Positions 46,197 through 56,279 of a stretch of DNA of 64,000 nt are shown here, in pieces. Positions within the stretch are counted from its first letter, which is position 1, and each line of letters starts with the position of its first letter. Under the pieces are notes generated by a model. That model ran no database searches, was not told the DNA's origin, and worked only from the letters and a program-made list of their open reading frames with translations. Source of the DNA: Streptomyces sp. NBC_01241 (GTDB taxonomy: Bacteria > Actinomycetota > Actinomycetes > Streptomycetales > Streptomycetaceae); the NCBI RefSeq assembly GCF_041435435.1, contig NZ_CP108494.1, positions 3,072,501-3,136,500 on the forward strand, read 5' to 3'. The position numbers and the translations under genes were made by a program.

Positions 46197-47111
46197 CTAT
46201 ACGCCGAGGTCCTTGCGGAAGACCGTGGAGCTGTGCCGGACCGTCATGCCGACTCGTAGATAGAGGTCGAGCGCGCCGGTGTCCGAGTGGGTCCACAGGG
46301 TGCAGGAGCAAAGGCCCGTGCGATGGAAGGCGCGGAACGTGTGGCGCAGCAGGAGCCGGGCGATGCCGCGGCCGCGGTGGTCGCGGCGTACGGCGACCTG
46401 TTCGAGGTAGCCCTCGTTCGTGCCCGGCACGTCCAGCGCCAGGGCCGCGCCCACCAGCTGATCACCGGCGAAGGCCAGGGCGGACCGCTGAGGGGCGAAC
46501 GTGGGCCGCTCCACGGTGTGGGCGGCCCACTCCTCGTACGTCTGCCGCCGTTCCTGCCACTCGTCGAACGCGTCCTGGACCAGTACGTGCGTGGCGGGCC
46601 CGTCGCCGGTGCGGAAGGGTCGCACCGTGATGCCCGCCGGGGGTTCGGGCACCGCGGGCTCGGCCGGCATGGCGAACTCCAGCAGCCAGGCCGTCACCAG
46701 CGGCTCGTACCCGTGCGCGCGCAGCAGCGCCACGGCGCCCGTGTCCGCGTCCGGCACGGTCTGCACGACGCGGGCGGTGCCGGCCTGCCGGGCCCGCGCC
46801 AGCGTCCAGGCAAGGAGCGCGGCGCCCAGGCCCCGGCCCCGGTGCTCCGGATGCACGTCCACCTCGGAGCGCCGGTCCACCCAGGCGCGGGCGACGAGGC
46901 GACCGGCCGGGTCGAGAACGAGGACGGTGTCCGACTCCGGCACCAGGCCCGGCCGCGCGAGATCCGCGGCGACAGCCCCGGCATCGCTCCGACCCCGCCC
47001 GTACACCTCCCGCTCGCAGGACGTGACCAGCGCGTGAATCGCCGGGACGTCGTCGGTGGTCGTGGGCCGCGAACGGTAGCCGGGCGGCAGGGACGGGACG
47101 AGGGAAGGCAC
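46197..47111 (-). CDS. two-domain GNAT acetyltransferase
   Basis: This 304-residue protein carries two Gcn5-type halves. The first has SEVDVHPEHRGRGLGAALLAWTLARARQAG; the second has YLEQVAVRRDHRGRGIARLLLRHTFRAF. Both keep the acetyl-CoA loop (R/Q-x-x-G-x-G/A). The tandem layout resembles mycothiol synthase MshD, but the residues that would mark MshD are not clear enough to use that name. The acceptor is unknown. The ATG at 47111 is the frame's first Met. Confidence 0.82.
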   Translation of the reverse strand: MPSLVPSLPPGYRSRPTTTDDVPAIHALVTSCEREVYGRGRSDAGAVAADLARPGLVPESDTVLVLDPAGRLVARAWVDRRSEVDVHPEHRGRGLGAALLAWTLARARQAGTARVVQTVPDADTGAVALLRAHGYEPLVTAWLLEFAMPAEPAVPEPPAGITVRPFRTGDGPATHVLVQDAFDEWQERRQTYEEWAAHTVERPTFAPQRSALAFAGDQLVGAALALDVPGTNEGYLEQVAVRRDHRGRGIARLLLRHTFRAFHRTGLCSCTLWTHSDTGALDLYLRVGMTVRHSSTVFRKDLGV

Positions 47112-47240
47112 CGGCGGAGGGTAGCCGTGCGCCGGATTTCCTCACAAGAGGGCGAACGTCGCCCGATACGGCACCAGCGACAGTTGAATAGGCGAGCCCA
47201 CCAGTACCGGGACCCCAGTCCGCCGCCCCGCCCCGGAGGC

Positions 47241-48520
<1,280 letters not shown>

Positions 48521-48994
48521 ATGGCGATCGACCATCTGGACGGCCGGCTCATCGTACTGCTGGCGCGCGAACCCCGCATCGGCGTCCTGGAGGCCTCGCG
48601 CCGGCTCGGCGTGGCGCGGGGGACGGTGCAGGCGCGCCTCGACCGTCTTCAGTCGAATGGAGTCATCCGCGGATTCGGCCCGACCGTCGATCCGGCGGCG
48701 CTCGGCTACCCGGTCACGGCGTTCGCCACGCTGGAGATCAAGCAGGGTCAAGGGGCGGACGTACGGGCGCACTTGGCCGGTGTTCCGGAGGTGCTGGAGC
48801 TGCACACCACCACCGGGCACGGCGACATGCTCTGCCGGCTCGTGGCGCGTTCCAACGCCGATCTCCAGCGGGTGATCGACCGGGTTGTCGGTTTTGATGG
48901 CATCGTCCGGGCCTCCACGGCCATCGTCATGGAGAACCCGGTCCCGCTGCGCGTCATCCCGCTCGTCGAGCAGGCCGCGGAGGACGACGACTGA
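48521..48994 (+). CDS. Lrp/AsnC-family transcriptional regulator
   Basis: This 157-residue protein has an N-terminal HTH (HLDGRLIVLLAREPRIGVLEASRRLGVARGTVQARLDRLQSNGVIRGF) and a RAM/AsnC ligand-binding domain (VTAFATLEIKQGQGADVRAHLAGVPEVLELHTTTGHGDMLCRLVAR). The recognition helix is RGTVQARLDRL. The ATG at 48521 follows CCGGAGG. It is divergent from hppD and only 15 bases upstream of the ABC importer operon, so either could be its target; a tyrosine-related effector is plausible. Confidence 0.9.
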   Translation: MAIDHLDGRLIVLLAREPRIGVLEASRRLGVARGTVQARLDRLQSNGVIRGFGPTVDPAALGYPVTAFATLEIKQGQGADVRAHLAGVPEVLELHTTTGHGDMLCRLVARSNADLQRVIDRVVGFDGIVRASTAIVMENPVPLRVIPLVEQAAEDDD

Positions 48995-49009
48995 GCCGAG
49001 GAGTGGCGT

Positions 49010-49657
49010 GTGAGCTTCTGGGAGTATCTGGGCAACCGGCACCAACAGCTGCTCACCGACGCGTTCCAGCACATCAGCGCGGTGTTCCAGTGCATGGTCA
49101 TCGCCACCGTGCTGGGCATCCTGATCGGGGTCGTCACCTATCGCAGCGGGTGGGCGGGGGCGCTGGCGATCACGTCGACGGCGACGATCCTCACCATTCC
49201 GTCCCTCGCCGCGATCGGTCTGCTCATCCCGCTGGTCGGGCTGGGGGTCCCGCCGACGGTGGTCACTCTGACGCTGTACGGGCTGCTGCCGATCGTCCGC
49301 AACTCCATCGTGGGGCTGCGCGGGGTCGATCCGGCGCTCGTCGACGCGGCGAAGGGCATCGGGATGTCGCGGCCCGCCCGGCTGTTCCGGGTGGAGCTGC
49401 CGATCGCCTGGCCGCCGATCCTCACCGGCATCCGGGTCTCCACCCAGATGCTGATGGGCATCGCCGCCATCGCCGCGTACGCGTCGGGCCCGGGCCTGGG
49501 CAATGAGATCTTCCGCGGCATCGCCTCGCTGGGCAGCGCCAACGCGATCAATCAGGTGCTCGCGGGCACGCTCGGCATCGTCATCCTCGCCCTGCTGTTC
49601 GACGCCGCGTACGTCCTGCTCGGACGGCTCACCATTCCCAGGGGGATTCGTGCCTGA
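49010..49657 (+). CDS. OpuC-type ABC importer permease 1
   Basis: This 215-residue permease has a BPD_transp_1 core: GIGMSRPARLFRVELPIAWPPILTGIRVSTQMLMGIAAIAAYASGPGLGNEIFRGI, with the EAA-like loop AAKGIGMSRPARLFRVELP. It starts at GTG behind GAGGAG. It is the first of four genes (permease, ATPase, permease, binding protein) with overlaps of 8 and 4 bases and one 1-base gap, giving a complete importer of quaternary amines such as glycine betaine, carnitine or choline. Confidence 0.9.
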   Translation: MSFWEYLGNRHQQLLTDAFQHISAVFQCMVIATVLGILIGVVTYRSGWAGALAITSTATILTIPSLAAIGLLIPLVGLGVPPTVVTLTLYGLLPIVRNSIVGLRGVDPALVDAAKGIGMSRPARLFRVELPIAWPPILTGIRVSTQMLMGIAAIAAYASGPGLGNEIFRGIASLGSANAINQVLAGTLGIVILALLFDAAYVLLGRLTIPRGIRA

Positions 49658-50945
49658 GAGCGCCGACGCCGGGACGACGGGGTCCGGGCCCGCCGGGAGC
49701 ACCGCCTACCGTGCCGGGACGACACACACCACCTCCGGCGCCACCATCCATCTGGACAATCTGACCAAGCGCTACCCGGGCAATCCGAACCCGGCGGTGG
49801 ACAACGTCACGCTGGACATCAAGGCGGGCGAGACCGTGATCTTCGTCGGCCCGTCCGGCTGCGGGAAGTCCACCACCCTGAAGATGATCAACAGGCTGAT
49901 CGAGCCGACGTCCGGGCGGATCAGGATCAACGACGAGGACGTCACCGACATCGACCCGGTGAGGCTGCGCCGCAAGATCGGTTACGCGATCCAGTCGTCC
50001 GGGCTCTTCCCGCACATGACGGTCGCGGAGAACATCGCCCTGGTACCGAAGATGGTGGGCTGGTCGAAGTCGAAGGTGAAGGACCGGGTCGAGGAGATGC
50101 TCGATCTCGTCGGCCTCGATCCCCGGGAGTTCCACGGCCGCTACCCGCGTGCGCTCTCCGGCGGACAGCAGCAGCGGGTGGGCGTGGCAAGGGCCCTGGC
50201 GGCCGACCCGCCGGTGCTGCTGATGGACGAGCCGTTCGGCGCGGTCGACCCGATCACCCGCGACCATCTCCAGGACGAGCTGATCCGGCTCCAGCACGAG
50301 CTGCACAAGACGATCGTCTTCGTCACCCACGACTTCGACGAGGCGATCAAGCTGGGTGACCGGATCGCCGTACTGCGGGAGCGTTCGCACATCGCACAGT
50401 TCGACACCCCGGAGGCGATCCTCACCAACCCGACGGACGACTTCGTCTCGGGTTTCGTCGGTGCCGGGGCGGCGCTGAAACGGCTCAACCTCACCCGCGT
50501 ACGGGATGTGGAGATCGCCCAGTTCCCGACGGTGACGGTCGACGACCCGCTCCAGTCGATCTTCAACACGCTGCGCAGCAGTCTGCACAACGAGCTCCTG
50601 ATGCTGGACCGCAGGAACCGCCCGTACAAGTGGCTGCGGCGCGGCGATCTGATGCGGGCCCGGGGTTCGCTGGCGCGGGCCGGGCAGCTGGTCCATGACA
50701 CGGTGACGCGCGACGCGACGCTGCACGACGCGCTGGAGGCGGTGCTGATCGACAGCGGGGGGCGGGTCGCGGTGACCGGGCGGCGCGGCGAGTTCATCGG
50801 GGTCGTCGACATGCACACCCTGATGAATTCCGTCCATGAGCTGCTGGAGGCCGACCGGCTCACCGCCATCGAGCACCAGCACGACCTGGAGGAACTCCGC
50901 TCCCACCAGACCGAACAGGAGCTGGAGGGTGGTGCGGAAGCATGA
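49650..50945 (+). CDS. OpuC-type ABC importer ATPase with CBS domains
   Basis: This 431-residue protein starts at GTG overlapping the previous stop by 8 bases, behind CAGGGGG. It has a polar N-terminal tail (about 30 residues), Walker A GPSGCGKST, Q-loop IQSSGLFPHMTVAENIAL, signature LSGGQQQRVGVARALAADPPVLLMDEPFGAVD and H-switch FVTHDFDEAIKLGD. A C-terminal CBS pair (TVDDPLQSIFNTL, TLHDALEAVLIDSGGRVAVTGRRGEFIGVVDMHTL) probably senses ionic strength or nucleotide, as in OpuA/OpuC. Confidence 0.92.
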   Translation: MPESADAGTTGSGPAGSTAYRAGTTHTTSGATIHLDNLTKRYPGNPNPAVDNVTLDIKAGETVIFVGPSGCGKSTTLKMINRLIEPTSGRIRINDEDVTDIDPVRLRRKIGYAIQSSGLFPHMTVAENIALVPKMVGWSKSKVKDRVEEMLDLVGLDPREFHGRYPRALSGGQQQRVGVARALAADPPVLLMDEPFGAVDPITRDHLQDELIRLQHELHKTIVFVTHDFDEAIKLGDRIAVLRERSHIAQFDTPEAILTNPTDDFVSGFVGAGAALKRLNLTRVRDVEIAQFPTVTVDDPLQSIFNTLRSSLHNELLMLDRRNRPYKWLRRGDLMRARGSLARAGQLVHDTVTRDATLHDALEAVLIDSGGRVAVTGRRGEFIGVVDMHTLMNSVHELLEADRLTAIEHQHDLEELRSHQTEQELEGGAEA

Positions 50946-51841
50946 ATCCCAACTCCCCGCTCGATTCCGGTTCGGCGCGTACGGCGCGCTCACCCCGCCG
51001 GGCGCCCGCGTCCGACAAGGACCGTCCGCCCGGCGAGCACGACGTCAAGGGCCACGCCTTCCGCGACGAGGAGCAGGAACCCCCGCCGCCACCGGAACGG
51101 CAGCGGCGCCGGATCACCTGGCAGAAGCTGGTGCTGCTGCCGGCCGCGCTCGTGGTCGTCCTGGTCATCACCTATCTGTGGATCACCAACATCCCCCTCG
51201 ACTCGATCGCGAGGAATTCACTCACCGGCGGCAATGTGCAGTTGCGCTGGTGGCAGCATGTGAGGCTGACCGCGATCTCGACGTTCTGGGTGCTGATCAT
51301 CGCCATCCCGCTGGGGATCGCGATGACCCGGCGCAGGCTGCGCGGGGGCGCCCCGCTGGTCACGGCGCTCGCCAACATCGGGCAGGCGACCCCGGCGATC
51401 GGTCTGCTGGCGCTGCTGGTGATCTGGCTGGGCATCGGCCCGTCGACGGCGATCATCGGCATGGTGATCTACGCGGTGCTGCCGGTGTTCTCCAACACGG
51501 TGGCCGGTCTGAAGGCGATCGCACCGGACCTGGTGGAGGCCTCGCGCGGCATCGGTATGTCGGCGATGGGGACGCTCGCGAAGGTCGAACTGCCGCTCGC
51601 CGTCCCGCTGATCCTGGCCGGTGTACGGACGGCGCTGGTGCTCAATGTCGGCACCGCGACCCTGGCCACCTTCGTCGGCGGCGGCGGCCTCGGGGACCTG
51701 ATCACCTCGGGCATCCAGACCCAGCGGATGCCGGTGCTGGTGCTCGGTTCCGTACTGACGGTGGTGCTGGCGCTGCTGGTGGACTGGCTGGCGTCGCTGG
51801 TCGAGGTGGCGCTGACCCCGCGCGGGCTGGAGGTGGGGTGA
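50942..51841 (+). CDS. OpuC-type ABC importer permease 2
   Basis: This 299-residue protein has a long charged cytoplasmic N terminus (about 60 residues, with Pro run PPPPPER), then membrane helices and the BPD_transp_1 signature EASRGIGMSAMGTLAKVELPLAVPLILAGVRTALVLNVGTATLATFVGGGGLGDLI. It overlaps the ATPase gene by ATGA. It is the second permease of a heteromeric importer. Confidence 0.9.
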   Translation: MNPNSPLDSGSARTARSPRRAPASDKDRPPGEHDVKGHAFRDEEQEPPPPPERQRRRITWQKLVLLPAALVVVLVITYLWITNIPLDSIARNSLTGGNVQLRWWQHVRLTAISTFWVLIIAIPLGIAMTRRRLRGGAPLVTALANIGQATPAIGLLALLVIWLGIGPSTAIIGMVIYAVLPVFSNTVAGLKAIAPDLVEASRGIGMSAMGTLAKVELPLAVPLILAGVRTALVLNVGTATLATFVGGGGLGDLITSGIQTQRMPVLVLGSVLTVVLALLVDWLASLVEVALTPRGLEVG

Positions 51842-51842
51842 G

Positions 51843-52856
51843 ATGGGCGCCGGGACGAGGCGAAGTGCGACGGCCCGGTGGAGGGTGCGTGCCGGGCTCG
51901 TCGGAATGGTGGCGCTGACGCTGACGCTCGCCGGGTGCGGGCTGAAGAGCGGCTCACCGATGGTGGACGACGTGGTGCCGGGCTCCGTCGGCCGGGGAAG
52001 GCCGCTGGACGGTGCCTCGTTGACCGTCGCCTCCAAGAACTTCAGCGAGAACATCGTCCTGGGCCAGATGATCGGCCTGGTCTTCAAGGCGGCCGGGGCG
52101 GAGGTCCTGGACCGGACGAACCTGCCCGGTTCGATCAGTGCGCGCGAGGCGATCGTCAACGGCAGCGCGGACGCGATGTACGAGTACACGGGCACCGGCT
52201 GGATCACCTACCTGGGGCACGCGAAGCCGATCGCCGACCCGTTGAAGCAATGGGAGGCGGTCCGGGACGAGGACCGGAAGAACGGGGTGACGTGGCTGCC
52301 GCAGTCCACCCTCAACAACACCTACGCGCTCGCCATCAGCCGGAAGAACAACGCGAAATACCACCTGATGACGCTCTCCGACGTCGCCGCGCTGTCGAAG
52401 AAGAACCCGTCGGCGGTGACGATCTGCGTGGAGAACGAGTTCGCCTCGCGCGACGACGGACTGCTGGGCATGGAGAAGGCGTACGGGATGTCCCTCCCGG
52501 CCGCCAACATCAAGAAGATGGACGCCGGGATCATCTACACCCAGGTCTCGAAGTCGAACTCCTGCCTGCTGGGCGAGGTGTACACCACGGACGGCCGGAT
52601 CAAGGCCATGGACCTGGAAGTGCTCGTGGACGACAAGCACTTCTTCCCCAACTACAATGCGGCGCCCGTCATCCACACCAAGACCTTCGAGAAGTACCCG
52701 CAGATCGCGGGTCTGCTCGACCCGCTCAGCAAGAAGCTGACGACGGAGGTCGCGCGGGAACTCAACGCGAAGGTGGACGTCGAAGGGCAGGACCCGCACG
52801 AGGTGGCGAAGGACTGGCTGATCCGGGAGGGGTTCATCGAGAACAAGAAGGGGTGA
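51843..52856 (+). CDS. quaternary-amine ABC transporter substrate-binding lipoprotein
   Basis: This 337-residue protein has a signal with lipobox LAGC (Cys about residue 32). An OpuAC-type domain follows: LTVASKNFSENIVLGQMIGLVFKAAGAEVLDRTNLPGSISAREAIVNGSADAMYEYTGTGWITYLG, where the Tyr/Trp residues resemble the aromatic cage for trimethylammonium groups. The ATG is one base after the permease stop. The substrate class (betaine/choline/carnitine or ergothioneine-like) is inferred from the family. Confidence 0.9.
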   Translation: MGAGTRRSATARWRVRAGLVGMVALTLTLAGCGLKSGSPMVDDVVPGSVGRGRPLDGASLTVASKNFSENIVLGQMIGLVFKAAGAEVLDRTNLPGSISAREAIVNGSADAMYEYTGTGWITYLGHAKPIADPLKQWEAVRDEDRKNGVTWLPQSTLNNTYALAISRKNNAKYHLMTLSDVAALSKKNPSAVTICVENEFASRDDGLLGMEKAYGMSLPAANIKKMDAGIIYTQVSKSNSCLLGEVYTTDGRIKAMDLEVLVDDKHFFPNYNAAPVIHTKTFEKYPQIAGLLDPLSKKLTTEVARELNAKVDVEGQDPHEVAKDWLIREGFIENKKG

Positions 52857-52925
52857 GAGGTAAGGGGATAAGGGCCGTCGGCGCGGGCTCCCCCGAGTTA
52901 CAAAGAAGTCGATGCAAAGAAGAGG

Positions 52926-52945
52926 TTGCAAAGCTATCTTTGCAA
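52926..52945. promoter_or_regulatory. palindromic operator upstream of the ArsR-type operon
   Basis: TTGCAAAG (52926-52933) and CTTTGCAA (52938-52945) are perfect inverted arms with a 4-base spacer, 15 bases before the regulator's ATG. Related half-words TACAAAG and TGCAAAG lie at 52900-52906 and 52913-52919, so a second site may overlap the promoter. This is the size expected for an ArsR/winged-helix dimer, and autoregulation is likely. Confidence 0.7.
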
Positions 52946-52960
52946 GTCTACCGTTGAGGC

Positions 52961-53569
52961 ATGGCAGCGACAGAAGCCGCCGGCCGCGACAACGCCGCCG
53001 ACGATCCGAAGACCCTCAACATCGATGCCCGCACTCTGCGCGGGCTCGCCCATCCCCTGCGTCTCCGACTGCTCAGCGCACTCCGGGAGTTCGGCCCCGC
53101 CACCGCCTCCGGACTCGCCGACCGGCTCGGCGAGTCCAGCGGCGCCACGAGCTATCACCTGCGCCAGCTGGCCACGTACGGCTTCGTAGAGGACGACCCG
53201 ACGCTCGGCAAGGGGCGCGAGCGGTGGTGGCGGGCGGCGCACTCCGACAGCTCCTTCGACACCAGGTTCATGCGGGACGCCGACCCCGAGGTCCGCGGCG
53301 CCATGAACGTCGTACTCCACGAGATCGCCACGACCCATGCCCAGGAGCTCAACACCTGGCTCGGCACGATGCACGAGTGGCCCGAGGAGTGGACCCAGAA
53401 CTGGGACCTCAGCGACTTCAAGATCCGGCTCACCCCTGAGCTCACCAGCGAACTGGCCTACAAGATCCACGACCTGGTCAACAGCTATCGCGGACGTGTC
53501 CCCGAGGGCACCGAGGGCTCGGCCATGGTCCGTACGCACACACACCTCTTCCCCCGCCCCAACGCCTGA
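52961..53569 (+). CDS. ArsR/HTH_20-type transcriptional regulator
   Basis: This 202-residue protein has a winged helix near the N terminus: LRGLAHPLRLRLLSALREFGPATASGLADRLGESSGATSYHLRQLATYGFVEDD. The recognition helix is ESSGATSYHLRQL, and GRERWWRAA forms the wing end. A C-terminal helical half of about 120 residues (MHEWPEEWTQNWDLSDFKIRLTPELTSEL) is probably a dimer/effector domain. GTTGAGG precedes the ATG. It heads an operon with a small ORF and an MFS exporter, which is the likely target together with itself. Confidence 0.9.
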   Translation: MAATEAAGRDNAADDPKTLNIDARTLRGLAHPLRLRLLSALREFGPATASGLADRLGESSGATSYHLRQLATYGFVEDDPTLGKGRERWWRAAHSDSSFDTRFMRDADPEVRGAMNVVLHEIATTHAQELNTWLGTMHEWPEEWTQNWDLSDFKIRLTPELTSELAYKIHDLVNSYRGRVPEGTEGSAMVRTHTHLFPRPNA

Positions 53570-53592
53570 ACCGACCGAAGGGACCCCTCGCC

Positions 53593-53790
53593 ATGAACGC
53601 CGAGACGCACCTGCAGCTACACGCCGCCCGCTCCACCGAACTGCACCACCAGGCCGACGAGTCCCGCCTGGCGCCGCGCGCCCCGCGCAAGGACCTGCGG
53701 ACCCAATTGGGCTGGACCATGGTCGAGTTGGGCCTGCACCTGATACCGAACCGGCCCACGCTGTCGGCTCACTCGCCTCGTACGGCCTAG
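53593..53790 (+). CDS. small hypothetical protein in the ArsR-MFS operon
   Basis: This 65-residue ORF lies 23 bases after the regulator and 4 bases before the MFS gene. It has GAAGGGA 12 bases upstream of the ATG and polar His/Arg-rich text (HLQLHAARSTELHHQADESRLAPRAP, then TQLGWTMVELGLHLIP). It has good codon usage and tight spacing but no family I recognise. A regulatory or scaffold peptide is possible; it may also be a translated spacer. Confidence 0.55.
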   Translation: MNAETHLQLHAARSTELHHQADESRLAPRAPRKDLRTQLGWTMVELGLHLIPNRPTLSAHSPRTA

Positions 53791-53794
53791 AGCC

Positions 53795-55198
53795 ATGGAC
53801 GGGGGGAAGAACACACACGACAGCGCGCACGACAACACAGACACCGACACACCCGTCGACGCGCCCGCCGAGAGCCGTGACCGCAGGCCGCTCACTTCCG
53901 TTCTGGCGGCCAACTCAATCTCGACCATGGGGAGTTCACTCACCCTGATCGGCGTCCCGTGGTTCGTTCTGGAGACCACGGGCAGCGCGGGCCGGGCCGG
54001 TGTCGTCGCCTTCTGCGCGACGCTGCCGATCGTCGTCTCCGCACTGATCGGCGGCCCCGTCATCGACCGGATCGGCCGGCGCCGGGTCTCCGTCGCCTCC
54101 GACCTGGTGTGCGGCATCGCGGTCGCCGCCATCCCGCTGCTGCACTACGCGGACGCCCTCGCCTTCTGGATGCTGTGCGCGCTGATGGCGGTCAGCGGGC
54201 TCCTGCACACCCCCGGCAACACGGCCCGCTACGTCCTCGTACCGGATCTCGCCGAGTACGCCGGCACCACCCTCGCCCGCGCCGCCAGCCTCTTCGACGC
54301 CGTCTCACGCGGCGCCCGAATGGTCGGGGCGGCGCTGGCCGGCGTACTGATCGCCCTGGTCGGCGCCGAGACCGTCCTGCTCCTGGACGCCGCGACGTTC
54401 CTGACGTCCGCGCTGCTGATCGCCCTCGGGATACGGGGGCTGCGCGCGGCGGAGCCCCGCAAGGCCGCGGCGCCGGTCTCGCTGCGGGCGTACCGCAGCG
54501 AACTGCGCGAGGGATACGCCTACTTGCTGAGCAACCGGCTGCTGCTCGCGGTCGTGGTGATGGTCCTCTTCATGAACGGCACCGATCAGGGCTGGAACGC
54601 CGTCCTGCTGCCGGTGCACGCCTCCGCCGAGCTGGGCGGGGCCAGGGACATCGGGCTGCTCACCGCGCTGTTCGGCGCGGGCGGGCTGACCGGAGCGCTG
54701 CTGTACGGGGCGTTCGGGCACCGCTACTCGCGGCGGGCCGTGTTCACGGTGTGCGTGGTGCTGTGCGGCGCGCCCCGGTACGCGGTCGCGGCGCTGACCG
54801 GGACGACGCCGCCGCTCGCCGTGACCATGGCGTTGAGCGGGCTCGCGGGCGGGGTGCTGAACCCGGTCCTGACGACGGTGATCTACGGAAGCGTGCCCGA
54901 TGAACTGCGCAGCCGGGTCTCCGGGGTCCTCACGGCGGGCGGCGAACTGGCCATGCCGGTGGGCGGTCTCGCGGCGGGCCTGCTGGTGGAGAGCGCGGGC
55001 GCGCGGGGTGCGCTGCTGGCGATGGGCGGGGTGTACCTGCTGGCGACGCTGAGCCCGCTGGTGTTCCCGGCGTGGCGCACGATGGACGGGGTGGGGGCGG
55101 GGACCGGGGACGAGGCCGGGATCGGGGACGGGGACGGGGACGGGGACGCGGCGGCGGAGGCTGCCGTACATTCCCCGGCAGCCCGGATCAGCAACTAG
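53795..55198 (+). CDS. MFS transporter (DHA3/enterobactin-exporter-like)
   Basis: This 467-residue, about 12-helix protein has TSVLAANSISTMGSSLTLIGVPWFVLETTGSAGRAGVVAFCATLPIVVSALIGGPVIDRIGRRRV, the DHA3 (macrolide/siderophore efflux) style N terminus. The middle contains YLLSNRLLLAVVVMVLFMNGTDQGWNAVLLP. The acidic tail GDGDGDGD is repetitive. It is the last gene of the operon with the ArsR-type regulator. Its 3' end overlaps the convergent protease gene by 11 bases. Confidence 0.87.
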   Translation: MDGGKNTHDSAHDNTDTDTPVDAPAESRDRRPLTSVLAANSISTMGSSLTLIGVPWFVLETTGSAGRAGVVAFCATLPIVVSALIGGPVIDRIGRRRVSVASDLVCGIAVAAIPLLHYADALAFWMLCALMAVSGLLHTPGNTARYVLVPDLAEYAGTTLARAASLFDAVSRGARMVGAALAGVLIALVGAETVLLLDAATFLTSALLIALGIRGLRAAEPRKAAAPVSLRAYRSELREGYAYLLSNRLLLAVVVMVLFMNGTDQGWNAVLLPVHASAELGGARDIGLLTALFGAGGLTGALLYGAFGHRYSRRAVFTVCVVLCGAPRYAVAALTGTTPPLAVTMALSGLAGGVLNPVLTTVIYGSVPDELRSRVSGVLTAGGELAMPVGGLAAGLLVESAGARGALLAMGGVYLLATLSPLVFPAWRTMDGVGAGTGDEAGIGDGDGDGDAAAEAAVHSPAARISN

Positions 55199-55976
55199 GG
55201 ACCTTGCGTCCGTGCTCCAGCGCCTGGAGCGAGGACACCGCGCCCTTCAGGGTCGTGACCGGGATCAGCCGGAGCCCCTTGGGCAGCTCCGCGCCCGCCT
55301 CCCTGCACTCGGCCTTCGGGACGAGGAAGACGGTCGCACCGTCACGGCGCGCGGCCTGCGTCTTCAGTGACACCCCACCGACGGCCCCGACCTCGCCGTT
55401 CGCCTGGATCGTGCCGGTACCCGCGATGGTGCGGCCACCGGTCAGATCGCCGCCGGAGCCGTCGCCGTCGAGCTTGTCGACGATGCCGAGCGCGAAGAAC
55501 AGGCCCGCGCTGGGGCCGCCCACGTCGGCGAGGTGCAGGGTGACGTCGACCGAGCCCTTGGGCTTGCCGAGGTAGTTGAGGGCCGCGTCTACGGCAAAGT
55601 TCTGCGACTTCCGCATGTCTTCGAGGTTGTGCTTCTCGATCTCCTTCTCGGAGCCGCCGGTCGGGTAGACGGACTCGCGGGGCAGGACCGCCCGGTCCGT
55701 ACGGAACCAGCCGTCGATCACCTCGCCGACGCCGACATCGGCGTTCGGCCCGGTCGCGATGATCGTCGTCATCCGCAGCTCACCCTTGGTGGGGCGGGTG
55801 GGCGCGCCCTTGATGCTGATCACGGGGGTGCCGTGGTCCTTCCCGAGCACGTTCGCGGTCGTGCCGGGCTGCGCCAGTGTGAACGGCAGCGGCGCGAGGG
55901 CGGCCACGCCGAACAGGGCGAGGACGGGCAGAGCGCACAGGGCGAGGGTGCGGGGGCGCGAGTGACGAGTGAGCAC
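55188..55976 (-). CDS. membrane-anchored Lon-like protease (S16 fold)
   Basis: This 262-residue protein has an N-terminal membrane anchor/signal (LALCALPVLALFGVAALAPLPFTLA). A PDZ-less linker follows, then the Lon proteolytic domain with Ser in VGGPSAGLFFALGIVDKL and Lys in AVGGVSLKTQAARRDGA; both catalytic residues are present. It resembles the YlbL/SdrC-like secreted S16 proteins of actinobacteria. The substrate is unknown. The ATG at 55976 is the only plausible start. Confidence 0.85.
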   Translation of the reverse strand: MLTRHSRPRTLALCALPVLALFGVAALAPLPFTLAQPGTTANVLGKDHGTPVISIKGAPTRPTKGELRMTTIIATGPNADVGVGEVIDGWFRTDRAVLPRESVYPTGGSEKEIEKHNLEDMRKSQNFAVDAALNYLGKPKGSVDVTLHLADVGGPSAGLFFALGIVDKLDGDGSGGDLTGGRTIAGTGTIQANGEVGAVGGVSLKTQAARRDGATVFLVPKAECREAGAELPKGLRLIPVTTLKGAVSSLQALEHGRKVPSC

Positions 55977-56094
55977 CCGCCCAATCTAGCCGCCGGGGCG
56001 GGATGTGTGGGCCGGGTGGCGGGGCGTCCCGGCCCTGCCCGGACTGCCCGCGCTCCGTGAGCGGCCGGGGTCGTCCGGTCGGCCGCTTTGTCCT

Positions 56095-56230
56095 CAACCG
56101 CCGGACGGGCTTGATTTAGCCACCCCGCCGCAACACGCAACAGGCCGGGCACGCCCGACCCACCGTTTCGCCCCCAACCGCCGGACGGGCTTGATGTGGC
56201 CCGCCCGGCCGCAACACGCGACAGGCCGGG
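56095..56230. repeat. two 56-bp direct repeats, about 80-bp period
   Basis: CAACCGCCGGACGGGCTTGA begins at 56095 and 56175. The paired tail CAACACGCRACAGGCCGGG recurs near 56131 and 56212. The rest of 55977-56279 shows nothing else. This word type is common between Streptomyces genes as far as I recall. Confidence 0.75.
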
Positions 56231-56279
56231 TAGGCCGGTCGGCCACGGCACATGCAACCGCCCGGCCCCACCGTTTGCC

